A stretch of DNA of 64,000 nt from CAZUDO01 sp964618895 (GTDB lineage Bacteria > Desulfobacterota > Binatia > DP-6). The stretch spans positions 30,849 to 94,848 of the forward strand of contig CAZUDO010000085.1 of the NCBI GenBank assembly GCA_964618895.1, given 5' to 3'. The notes under the pieces were generated by a model. That model saw only the letters and a program-made list of their open reading frames with translations. It was not told the DNA's origin and searched no databases. The translations under genes and the position numbers were made by a program. Shown one piece after another: positions 49,116-58,343 of the stretch (its first letter is position 1; the number at the start of each line of letters is the position of its first letter).

Positions 49116-49579
49116 CTGCAGGACGAAGACGCTCGACGGTCGCTGCAACCCAGGCCGGCGGCTACTACGCCCGGATCAGGAAACAGCGCGGAGGCGGCTA
49201 TCTGGTGGAGTTTCCTGACCTCTCGGGTTGCCTCACGGAGGGGGGAACCCTTCAAGATGCCCTGAGGAACGCGCGTGAGGCTCTGTCGGGATGGTTGTTC
49301 GTCGCCATCAAGCATGGTGACGATATTCCGGCGGGTCGCATTCGCCCCGGTCGGGGCTATCACCAGGTCGTTCCCGACCTGGACGTGACGATACCGCTCG
49401 TGATCCTGTCAGCGCGCAAGCGCCGAGGTCTTACGCAGCAGCAGGTCGCTCACGCACTTGGCATCAGCCAGCAAGCCTACCGGAAGCTCGAGATGCCGGG
49501 GAGGAGTAATCCGACGCTGAAAACACTGGAGCGGATCGGAGGAGTACTCGGGCTGGAGCTGCAATTGAAGGCTGCCTGA
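49112..49579 (+). CDS. HicB-family antitoxin with C-terminal helix-turn-helix
   Basis: A 155-residue protein. Residues 18-75 are HicB-like (YYARIRKQRGGGYLVEFPDL, then SGCLTEGGTLQDALRNAREA) and residues 100-150 form an XRE-type helix-turn-helix (RGLTQQQVAHALGISQQAYR). Full HicB antitoxins bind a HicA toxin and repress their operon, but no HicA gene is adjacent. It may be orphaned. The start overlaps the nuclease stop (ATGA), so both are probably on one transcript. Confidence 0.82.
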   Translation: MTAGRRRSTVAATQAGGYYARIRKQRGGGYLVEFPDLSGCLTEGGTLQDALRNAREALSGWLFVAIKHGDDIPAGRIRPGRGYHQVVPDLDVTIPLVILSARKRRGLTQQQVAHALGISQQAYRKLEMPGRSNPTLKTLERIGGVLGLELQLKAA

Positions 49580-49619
49580 ACCGTCGACACGACGTGGCCC
49601 GATCGACGACGTATGAGAG

Positions 49620-49692
49620 TGGAGCCGAAGGGGATCGAACCCTCGACCTCTAGAGTGCGATTCTAGCGCTCTCCCAGCTGAGCTACGGCCCC
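49620..49692 (-). tRNA. tRNA-Ala (CGC)
   Basis: The minus strand folds into a 73-nt cloverleaf. It starts GGGGCCGUAGCUCAG, the anticodon arm CUAGA-AUCGCAC-UCUAG gives anticodon CGC, and the T arm carries GGUUCGAUCC. The acceptor stem has the G3-U70 pair that marks alanine tRNAs, and the discriminator base is A. The 3' CCA is not encoded. Confidence 0.95.
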
Positions 49693-49790
49693 ACAGGCGC
49701 CCGGACGGGCGAGAACGGCAGGAACGACGAGGAGGCTTGGCCTATACCCAGGCCTCTCGACCCCGTCAACCCTGCGCGCGCCCGGACCGG

Positions 49791-50072
49791 TTATCGTGCC
49801 GGGCGCTTCCGCGGTGGTGTCGTGCGGATGATGATCGACGGCGCGCGCTCCACGGGCGTGCGCTCGCGCGTGCCCCAGCGCGCGCCGCCCGCCTGCCAGC
49901 CTCCGCCCCGGCGCGCCGGCAGCTTGAGCCGCTGCTCCGCCTGCCGCGACAGTGTTTCCGCCCGCAACAGATCCGTTGCGCGCGGGGCTTCACTGCCGGG
50001 TAGGCGCGGTCGCCCCGCGGCGGCCGCGATCCCCGCCAATCCAAGCACAATCAGCATCCACGTGGTTCGCAT
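49791..50072 (-). CDS. Small exported protein of unknown function
   Basis: A 93-residue protein with an apparent signal peptide (MRTTWMLIVLGLAGIAAAAG) and a basic, Arg/Pro-rich tail. There is no Cys, no lipobox and no motif. It reads as a short exported protein or a chance frame. The start at 50072 was preferred to one at 50114 because the signal begins there. Confidence 0.45.
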   Translation of the reverse strand: MRTTWMLIVLGLAGIAAAAGRPRLPGSEAPRATDLLRAETLSRQAEQRLKLPARRGGGWQAGGARWGTRERTPVERAPSIIIRTTPPRKRPAR

Positions 50073-50134
50073 GCCGGTGGACGATGCAGCGCGCGTGCCA
50101 GAGAATGACGGCATCGGATTTGGAACTGTCCCGC

Positions 50135-51670
50135 ATGCCCGCTATAGAGGCGCCCATCGATCAGCTGCCGCTCACGTCGCCTGCTCCCTCGCCCCGGGAG
50201 GTGCTCACCGGTGTCTTCGGGTACGAGGACTTCCGGCCCGGCCAGGAGAAGATCATCTCCACGGTGCTCTCTGGCCGCGACTGCATCGGCGTCATGCCGA
50301 CCGGCGCCGGCAAGTCGCTCACGTTCCAGATTCCGGCGCGCATCCTGCCCGGCACGGTCCTGGTCGTGAGCCCGCTCATCTCCCTCATGAAGGATCAGGT
50401 GGATGCGTTGGCGCGCAACGGGTTCCGCGCCACGGTCGTCAACTCGACGCTCGACTGGGACGCCAGGCGCGATCGTCTGCGGCGGCTGCGCGCCGGGGAG
50501 TACGAGCTGGTGTACGTCGCCCCCGAAGGGCTGGAGGGCAGCCTGCGCAGCTTCCTGGGCGGGGTCCAGGTGTCGTTGATGGTGGTCGACGAGGCCCACT
50601 GCATCTCGGAGTGGGGCCACGACTTCCGGCCGGCCTACCGTCGCCTGCGTGGGCTCAAGCAGGAGCTGGGCGGCGTGCCCATCCTGGCCCTCACCGCCAC
50701 CGCTACCCGCCGTGTGGTGGGCGACATCATCCGCCAACTCGGTATGGTGAAACCGGACGGGTTCAAGGGGTCGTTTCTCCGTCCGAACCTGATCCTCACC
50801 GCCCACAAGAAGGGCGACGGGCGCGGGACCCGGAAGGACCTCCTGGCGTACGTCCGCCGGCGGGCGGGGGAGAGCGGCATCATCTATACGCTCAGCCGGA
50901 AGAACGTCGAGTCGCTGACGGCCTTCCTGTGCGCCGCCGGGGTCCGCGCCGCGGCCTATCACGCCGGGCTCGACGACGGGCTCCGCACCCGGCACCAGGA
51001 TGCCTTCGCGCGGGACGAGGTGGACGTGGTGGTGGCCACCATCGCGTTCGGCATGGGGATCGACAAGTCGAACGTCCGCTACGTGATCCACCGGGAAATG
51101 CCGCGGTCGATCGAGAACTACTCGCAGGAGATCGGCCGGGCGGGTCGCGACGGCCTGCCGAGCGACTGCATCCTCCTCTACTCCTGGGCCGACGTGATGA
51201 GCCATGAGCGCCTGCAGGACACGATCGAGGACGTTGATCTCCGCCGTGCGGCGCGCGAGAAGACGCGCGCCATGTACGAGCTGGCGGACGGCCCGGGCTG
51301 TCGCCACCAGCATTTGGTCGCCCACTTCGACGAGGCCATCGCGGCCTGCGGCACGTCCTGCGACCAGTGCCGCGGCAGCAGCTTCCTCGACCTGGTGCAC
51401 ACGGCCAAGTCCACGCGTACGGTGCCGGTGCTGCCGATCGCGCCCGAGGCCCCGGACGAGGCGCTCTTCCAGCGCTTGCGTGCGCTGCGCCGCCAGCTCG
51501 CCGACGCCGAGGGGGTACCGGCCTACATCGTGTTCAGCGACGCGGTGTTGGCGCGCATGGCCGCGAGCCGGCCGCGGGACGAAGTGGCGCTGCTGGCGGT
51601 GTCGGGGATCGGCCCCGCCAAGCTGGTGCGCTACGGCGAAGCCTTCCTGCGCGTGCTGCGCGACGAGTAG
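50135..51670 (+). CDS. recQ: ATP-dependent DNA helicase, RecQ-like
   Basis: A 511-residue superfamily 2 helicase. Motifs: FRPGQEKII (motif 0), GVMPTGAGKSLTFQIPA (I), VVDEAHCISEWGHDFRPAYR (II with DEAH), ALTATATR (III), then IIYTLSRKNVE (IV) and QEIGRAGRDG (VI). The RQC zinc region follows (CRHQHL to CGTSCDQC). An HRDC domain ends the protein (RRQLADAEGVPAYIVFSDAV). The winged-helix part between zinc and HRDC seems missing, making it shorter than the usual 600 or more residues. It acts in recombination and repair. Confidence 0.9.
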   Translation: MPAIEAPIDQLPLTSPAPSPREVLTGVFGYEDFRPGQEKIISTVLSGRDCIGVMPTGAGKSLTFQIPARILPGTVLVVSPLISLMKDQVDALARNGFRATVVNSTLDWDARRDRLRRLRAGEYELVYVAPEGLEGSLRSFLGGVQVSLMVVDEAHCISEWGHDFRPAYRRLRGLKQELGGVPILALTATATRRVVGDIIRQLGMVKPDGFKGSFLRPNLILTAHKKGDGRGTRKDLLAYVRRRAGESGIIYTLSRKNVESLTAFLCAAGVRAAAYHAGLDDGLRTRHQDAFARDEVDVVVATIAFGMGIDKSNVRYVIHREMPRSIENYSQEIGRAGRDGLPSDCILLYSWADVMSHERLQDTIEDVDLRRAAREKTRAMYELADGPGCRHQHLVAHFDEAIAACGTSCDQCRGSSFLDLVHTAKSTRTVPVLPIAPEAPDEALFQRLRALRRQLADAEGVPAYIVFSDAVLARMAASRPRDEVALLAVSGIGPAKLVRYGEAFLRVLRDE

Positions 51671-51952
51671 TCTGCCGCGACGCTCGCTACGGCACGTGCG
51701 GCCTGTGCCGTCGAGCGTGTGCCGCTCGCGTCCCGGGAGGGTACGGCGCGGTGCACGGCCCCGTGCGGTTCGCCGTGACTGGCGCAGGGCGGGCTGGGCC
51801 GGCGACCTCCCGGCGGGCATCGACGTGTCCGCCAGGGTGGCCACGGTTTCGCGGCCCCATGACCCGTCGTCGGCATGGTTCCCGCCCGGGCGCGTGCCGC
51901 GGCGGAGCGACCTCCGGCACGCAACTTGGAACCGTGCCGGCGGGGCCCGAGC
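51671..51952. other. Intergenic region, no gene seen
   Basis: 282 bases lie between recQ and the 3D-domain gene. No reading frame shows family-like sequence, and no tRNA, terminator or repeat is evident. Confidence 0.5.
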
Positions 51953-52570
51953 ATGGCAGACACCGATTGGGGCAATGTCGTCGTCGTCGATCCGCGCGAG
52001 CTGCAGCGGTTGACGGTCGACAACGCGCGGCTCGAGCGCAACTGCCGCCGCCAGCGCTCCGCGCTGCACGTCTTCGCCGCAGGCTGTGTGCTGGTGGCCC
52101 TCGGCCTCTACGTCCAGACCACCCGGCTCGACGACTTCGTGCGCACCGCGCGCGGCCATCGGCGCGATGCCGCCCGCGCCAACGCCGCGCTCGCGGCACT
52201 GTCGCGCAGCCACGATCAGATCCTGTCCGCCACCGAGCAGGCGCCTTCGGTCGGTACCAGGTCCTGGGGGCGGCGCTTCACGGTCACCATGTACCTGCCG
52301 CGCAGCCCGGCGTACGGGAAATTCAACGACGGGTTCACCTCGACGATGATGAAGGCCGATCCGAAGGCGCGCATCGTGGCCGTCGACCCCAAGCTCATTC
52401 CGTACGGCTCGTCGGTGTGGGTCGAGGGCATCGGCTGGTACCAGGCGCAGGACTGCGGCTCGGCCATCAAGGGCTTTCGCCTGGATGTCCTGACCGCGAC
52501 CGAGGCCGAGGCGGTCGCCTTCGGCAAGCAGGAGCGCTTCGCGATCGTCGTCCCGGCGGACGTGGGATAA
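51953..52570 (+). CDS. Membrane-anchored 3D-domain protein
   Basis: A 205-residue protein with one transmembrane helix near residues 42-58 and a coiled stretch after it. The C-terminal half is a 3D domain (three conserved Asp): IVAVDPKLIPYGSSVWVEG, then YQAQDCGSAIKGFRLDVL. The domain shares the double-psi barrel of lytic transglycosylases such as MltA, so it may cut peptidoglycan. The ATG at 51953 was chosen because the helix and domain follow in frame. Confidence 0.85.
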   Translation: MADTDWGNVVVVDPRELQRLTVDNARLERNCRRQRSALHVFAAGCVLVALGLYVQTTRLDDFVRTARGHRRDAARANAALAALSRSHDQILSATEQAPSVGTRSWGRRFTVTMYLPRSPAYGKFNDGFTSTMMKADPKARIVAVDPKLIPYGSSVWVEGIGWYQAQDCGSAIKGFRLDVLTATEAEAVAFGKQERFAIVVPADVG

Positions 52571-52575
52571 TACAT

Positions 52576-52600
52576 CGACCCGAGACCTTGTCTCGGGTCG
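52576..52600. terminator. Strong 11-bp hairpin, candidate terminator
   Basis: CGACCCGAGAC (52576-52586), loop CTT, GTCTCGGGTCG (52590-52600) form a perfect 11-bp stem just after the 3D-domain stop. There is no T-run, so it is only a candidate. The same hairpin occurs in the opposite arm near 52836-52860, where it lies in front of the next gene. Confidence 0.4.
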
Positions 52601-52860
52601 GGTCCCAAGACTTGCCGTCGGTGGTGAAGGTGAAGGCCGTGCCGCGGCCGGCATAGCCGGCGCGGCAGACAGGGGAGGACAGAACGCGGGGGTTGTTCGC
52701 GGCCGCGGCCGCGACGCGCGGCCTTCCTGGCCGAAGCCGAAACCCGGCGGCCAATGGTTCGCCAGCTTTGCCGCGCCGGCTATGCCGGCCGCGGCACGAC
52801 CTTCGCCTGAAGCACCGGCAAGAAGTCTTGGGACCCGACCCGAGACAAGGTCTCGGGTCG
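52576..52860. mobile_element. Palindromic element with about 90-bp inverted arms (MITE-like)
   Basis: The outer arm 52576-52617 is repeated as its reverse complement at 52816-52860 with only a 3-base insertion. A second, inner arm near 52631-52667 matches 52769-52797 (for example CCGCGGCCGGCATAGCCGG). The middle, 52668-52768, is non-palindromic. The whole unit of about 285 bp fills the gap between the 3D-domain and thioredoxin-like genes and has no coding function. It resembles a non-autonomous transposable element or a genome-wide palindromic repeat. Target-site duplications are not evident. Confidence 0.65.
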
Positions 52861-52902
52861 CGCTGTTGACCGCTCGCGCGCAGGACGCTACGCCCGGAAG
52901 CC

Positions 52903-53460
52903 ATGGCGCTCACGGAGAACCGCGACCTTCCGCTCGGGATGCCGTGTCCCGATTTCCGGCTCCCGTCCGTCGACGGCAAGACCTGGGCGCGCGACGACTT
53001 CCGCGCTGCCGAGGCGCTGGTGGTGCTGTTCATCTGCAACCACTGCCCGTACGTGCAGGCGGTCGAGGAGCGCATCATCCAGCTCCGGCGCGAGTACGGC
53101 CCGCGCGGCGTGCAGCTGGTCGGCATCTGCTCGAACGACCCCACCGACTATCCCGACGATCGCCCCGAGCGGCTGCTCGCCCGCTGGCGCGAGCAGGACT
53201 ACGGGTTTCCGTATCTGATCGACGCCACGCAGGAGGTGGCGCGCGCCTTCGACGCCGTGTGCACCCCTGACCTCTACGTCTTCGACGCCGCGCGGCGGCT
53301 CGCCTACCACGGCCGGCTCGACGACAACTGGCAGGAGCCCACCAACGTGCGGCGGCGCGAGCTGGCGGCGGCGCTGAACGCACTCCTCGCCCATCAGGCG
53401 CCCGCGCAGGAGCAGCACGCGTCGATAGGCTGCTCGATCAAGTGGCGGAAAGCGTCGTGA
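52903..53460 (+). CDS. Thioredoxin-fold / redoxin-like protein
   Basis: A 185-residue AhpC/TSA-like protein. The active-site region LFICNHCPYVQAVEERIIQL carries a CNHC pair; this NHCPYV type is common in thioredoxin-fold proteins of unknown substrate. The C-terminus ends in HASIGCSIKWRKAS, a hallmark of this subfamily. No signal peptide is present, so it probably acts in the cytoplasm. It starts from ATG 52903, about 40 bases after the palindromic element. Confidence 0.85.
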   Translation: MALTENRDLPLGMPCPDFRLPSVDGKTWARDDFRAAEALVVLFICNHCPYVQAVEERIIQLRREYGPRGVQLVGICSNDPTDYPDDRPERLLARWREQDYGFPYLIDATQEVARAFDAVCTPDLYVFDAARRLAYHGRLDDNWQEPTNVRRRELAAALNALLAHQAPAQEQHASIGCSIKWRKAS

Positions 53461-53473
53461 GCGTTGGCGGCGC

Positions 53474-53839
53474 TCAGGACAGCCCGCGCCGGCGTTCTTG
53501 CGCTTCCTGGAGCGACTTGCAGTCGATGCACAGCGTGGTGACCGGCCGTGCGCGCAGGCGATCGAGGCCGATGTCCCCGCTGCACTCCTCGCACTTGCCG
53601 TACGAGCCGTCCTCGATCCGTCCGAGCGCCTCGTCGATCTTCGAGATGAGCTTGCGCTCGCGATCGCGGATGCGGAGCATCAGGTTGCGATTGTCCTCGA
53701 GCGAGGCGCGATCGGTGGGGTCCGGGAACTGCTCGCGGTTTTCCCCCATGCCATCCACTGTGCGGGAGGCCTCACTCATGAGCTCTTCGCGGCGCTCGTC
53801 CAGGAGCTTGCGGAACGCACTCAGATCGCGCTTCCTCAT
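53474..53839 (-). CDS. DksA/TraR-type zinc-finger regulator
   Basis: A 121-residue protein with an N-terminal coiled-coil (DLSAFRKLLDERREELMSEA), the DPTDRAS acidic tip that enters the RNA polymerase secondary channel, and a C-terminal four-Cys zinc finger KCEECSGDIGLDRLRARPVT to CIDC. These features match DksA, which works with ppGpp to adjust transcription. The start at 53839 fits the family N-terminus. It is divergent from larC and convergent with the thioredoxin-like gene. Confidence 0.9.
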   Translation of the reverse strand: MRKRDLSAFRKLLDERREELMSEASRTVDGMGENREQFPDPTDRASLEDNRNLMLRIRDRERKLISKIDEALGRIEDGSYGKCEECSGDIGLDRLRARPVTTLCIDCKSLQEAQERRRGLS

Positions 53840-53899
53840 GATCCACTCGCGCCAGCCTGTACCATCGGGGACCGGGGTGCGCAATCGGAAAGGACGCTC

Positions 53900-55090
53900 G
53901 TGAAGGTCGCATATCTCGACACGTTCTCGGGCATCAGCGGCGACATGACCGTGGGCGCGTGGCTGGATCTCGGCCTGCCGCTCGCGCATGTGCGCGAGGC
54001 GATCGCGACGCTCGGGCTCGACGGCGTCGAGGTGTCGAGCGAGCGGGTGGCGCGCTCGGGCATCTCGGCCACCAAGTTCCACGTACGCGTGCACGGCGAG
54101 CATCCCGACCATCCGCACGATCACCATCACGGCCATCGACCGTACGCCGACATCCGTCGCCTGTTGAGCGAAAGCGCTCTCCCGCAGGGCGTCAAGACGA
54201 CGGCGCTCGCGGTCTTCCACCGTCTGGCCGAGGCCGAAGGGCGCGTGCACGGTGTCGCCACGGACGCGGTCGAGTTCCATGAGGTGGGCGCGCTCGACGC
54301 CATCGTCGACATCGTCGGAGCGGCGCTCGGCGTCGCGCACCTGGGGATCGACGCGATCTACGCCGCGCCGCTTCCGCTCGGCCAGGGGCGTGTCCGCTCC
54401 GCGCACGGGCCGCTACCGGTGCCGCCGCCGGCGGTTGTCGAGCTGGTGCGTGGCCGCCCGGTGCGCCTCGAAGACGGAGACGCCGAGCTGGTGACGCCGA
54501 CCGGCGCCGCGATCGTGGCGGCGCTGGCGCGTTCCGAGGCGGTGCCGACACTGCAGATCGAGGCGATCGGCTACGGCGCGGGCGAGCGTACGCTCGCCGA
54601 CCGGCCGAACCTGCTGCGCATCCTGGTGGGGACGCCCGTGGTTGCAACCGGCACGGACGATGTGGTGGTGCTCGAGGCCACCATCGACGACCTGAACCCG
54701 CAGGTCTACGAGCACGTCCTGGAACGGCTCCTCGCCGCCGGCGCGCGCGATGCGTTTCTCGTCCCGGTGGTCATGAAGCGCAGCCGCCCGGCCACCATGC
54801 TGCGCGTGCTGGCCGCGCCAGCCGATCGCGAGCGGCTGGCCGCGATCGTGTTCGCCGAGACATCCACCATCGGGCTCCGCTTTACGACCTGGCAGCGGAT
54901 GGTCCTGGCGCGCGAGGAGCGTACGGTCCAGACCGCGTACGGGCCGGTGCGCGTCAAGGTGGCGCACGCGCCCGACGGCACGCTCAACGTCGCCCCCGAG
55001 TACGAGGACTGCCGCCGGCTGGCCACCGAACGCGGCGTGCCCTTCAAAGTCGTGCACCAGGCGGCGCTGGCGGCCGCCCTCGCGGGCTAA
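53900..55090 (+). CDS. larC: Nickel pincer cofactor synthesis protein LarC
   Basis: A 396-residue protein in one continuous frame. LarC inserts nickel into the pincer cofactor of lactate racemase-like enzymes. A typical N-terminus VKVAYLDTFSGISGDM is followed by a His-rich stretch (HPDHPHDHHHGHRP, residues 74-87), then FHEVGALDAIVDIVG, and TIDDLNPQVYEHVLERL. In lactobacilli the gene needs a frameshift; here it does not. The start is GTG 53900 with AAAGGA upstream. No larB or larE is nearby. It overlaps the end of bioD by 4 bases, tail to tail. Confidence 0.9.
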   Translation: MKVAYLDTFSGISGDMTVGAWLDLGLPLAHVREAIATLGLDGVEVSSERVARSGISATKFHVRVHGEHPDHPHDHHHGHRPYADIRRLLSESALPQGVKTTALAVFHRLAEAEGRVHGVATDAVEFHEVGALDAIVDIVGAALGVAHLGIDAIYAAPLPLGQGRVRSAHGPLPVPPPAVVELVRGRPVRLEDGDAELVTPTGAAIVAALARSEAVPTLQIEAIGYGAGERTLADRPNLLRILVGTPVVATGTDDVVVLEATIDDLNPQVYEHVLERLLAAGARDAFLVPVVMKRSRPATMLRVLAAPADRERLAAIVFAETSTIGLRFTTWQRMVLAREERTVQTAYGPVRVKVAHAPDGTLNVAPEYEDCRRLATERGVPFKVVHQAALAAALAG

Positions 55091-55748
55091 AGCCGCGGGA
55101 CGATCGCGCCCAGATCGAGCGCCGCGGCAGCGTCCGCGAGCGCGATGCCGTGCGTGAGCCGGCCGGCGCAGCGCAGCCCGGTGAGCGCGGTGATCTCGGC
55201 GGCGTTGGTGGCCGTGGACGGGTCGGCCGCTGGCGTGGGTTGCGACAGGACGAAGGCCCGCACGTCGAGCCCGGCGGCGGTGGCGACGCGGGCGGTGAGC
55301 GTCGCATGGTTGATCGTGCCCAGACGATCGGCGGCCACGATGAGGACGGGCAACGCGCAGCGGAGAGCGAAGTCGACCCACGTGGTCGTGCCCGCGAGCG
55401 GCACCAGGAGCCCGCCGGCGCCTTCGACCAGCAACACGTCGGCGGTGGCCACCCGGCGCTGCACGAGCGCGACCAGACGATCCAGGTCGATGGTGACCCC
55501 CTCCAGGCGCGCGGCCACCGCGGGCGCGAGCGGCGCGCGCAGGCGGTAGGGGCAGAGTTCGTCGAGGGACGCGGTGTCGCCCGCGGCGGCGGCGAGCCGG
55601 TGCGCGTCCTCGGGCGCCCGGTCGACGCCGGTCTCCGCCGGCTTCATGACCGCCACGCGGCGCCCGCGTTCGCGCAGTGCCGCGGCGAGGGCACAGGCGA
55701 CGAACGTCTTGCCGACGCCGGTGTCGGTGCCGGTGATGAAGAGGGCGC

Positions 55749-55752
<4 letters not shown>
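55087..55752 (-). CDS. bioD: Dethiobiotin synthetase
   Basis: A 221-residue ATP-dependent enzyme that closes the ureido ring of dethiobiotin. The P-loop GTDTGVGKTFVACAL lies at residues 6-20. The MKPAETGVD region near residue 38 and VEGAGGLLVPL near residue 113 match the family; a Thr-rich GTTTWVDF follows. It starts with GTG 55752, overlapping the bioA stop, so bioF, bioA and bioD form one unit. The larC gene ends into it from the other strand. Confidence 0.92.
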
Positions 55753-57094
<1,342 letters not shown>

Positions 57095-57098
<4 letters not shown>

Positions 57099-58324
57099 GG
57101 CGCGATGCCGGTGGCGCGCGCGGCGTCGGCGAAGGCGGCCAGCACCCGGTCGATGTGCATCGGGGTGTGGGTGGCCATGGGGGTCAGGCGGAGGCGGGCG
57201 GTGCCTGCGGGAACGGTCGGCGGCCGGATGGCGTGCGCCAGGACGCCGCGCGCCAGGAGCGCCTCGGCGAGGGCGAGCGCACGGCGGTTGTCGCCCACGA
57301 GCACCGGGACGATGTGCGTGTCGCCGCGCGCGTCCAGGCCGAGCGCCGCCAGCCCGGTGCGCAGGCGGGCGGCGTTGGCAAGCAGGGTCGCGCGCCGCGC
57401 GGGCTCGGCGACCACCAGGTCGATCGCCGCGCCGGCGGCCGCCACGGCGGCCGGCGCCAGGGCGGTGGTGTAGACGAAGCTGCGCGCGCGGTTCACCAGC
57501 AGGTCGATCAGGGCCCGTGACCCTGCGACGTACGCACCCGCGCTGCCGAGGGCCTTGCCGAGCGTGCCCATCTGCACCGGCACCCGCTCCCCGAGCCCGC
57601 AGGCGTCGGCGAGCCCCGCGCCACCCGGCCCGAGCACCCCGGCGGCGTGGGCCTCGTCTAGCATGAGCCAGCTGTGATAGTGCTCCGCCAGCGCAACCAG
57701 TGCCTGCAACGGGGCCCGGTCGCCGTCCATGGAAAAGACCGAATCGGTCACGATGAGGCGCCGGCCGTCCCGCCCGCACGCGGCCAGCGCGGCCTCCAGG
57801 GCGCGCCCGTCGCCGTGCGCATAGACGTGGACGCTGGCCCGGGAGAGCCGGCACGCGTCGATGATGCTCGCGTGGTTGAGGGCATCGCTGAACACGTGGT
57901 CGCCGCGGCCGATGAGCGCGGTGATGGCGCCGACGTTGGCCTGGTAGCCGGACGGGAACAGCAGGGCGGCTTCGGTGCCTTTCCAGGCGGCGAGCTTGGC
58001 TTCGACCGCGGCGTGCAGTGCGAAGTGGCCTGCGATCAGACGCGAGGAGCCACTGCCGCACCCCCAGCGGGCGATGGCGTCGGTGGCGGCCGCACGCAGC
58101 GCCGGATGGGTGGCCAACCCCAGGTAGTTGTTGGACGACAGCAGGACGACGCGGGCGCCGTCGAACTCGACCTCGGCATCCGATGCGCTGGCCAGCGGGT
58201 GGAGTCGCCGGCGCAACCCCGCGTCCTCCAGAGCCTCGACCTCGCGCGCCAGCTGGGCGTCCAGCGGCGCGTCCGGCAGGGGGACGACGTGCACGGCGCG
58301 GTCATGCCGCGCGGGTCGGCGCAT
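57095..58324 (-). CDS. bioF: 8-amino-7-oxononanoate synthase
   Basis: A 409-residue PLP enzyme that condenses pimeloyl thioester and alanine, the first committed step of the biotin ring pathway. Motifs: LLSSNNYLGLATHPALRAAA, LMLDEAHAAGVLG, and the PLP Lys in QMGTLGKALGSAGAY. The start at 58324 is only 19 bases from that of divergent radA. An alternative start at a GTG downstream (VHVVPLPDAP) is possible. bioB, bioC and bioH are not in the window. Confidence 0.93.
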
Positions 58325-58343
58325 GTCAACCAAGGATGGCCGC

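Noticed and set aside
50051..52654. An 867-residue minus-strand frame opposite recQ and the 3D-domain gene
   Set aside because: It is the antisense of genes with strong motifs, has no family signature, and starts inside the palindromic element.
52576..52860. Reading the palindromic region as a CRISPR array or rRNA-like structure
   Set aside because: There are only two inverted arms, no direct repeats with spacers, and no cas genes or conserved RNA fold.
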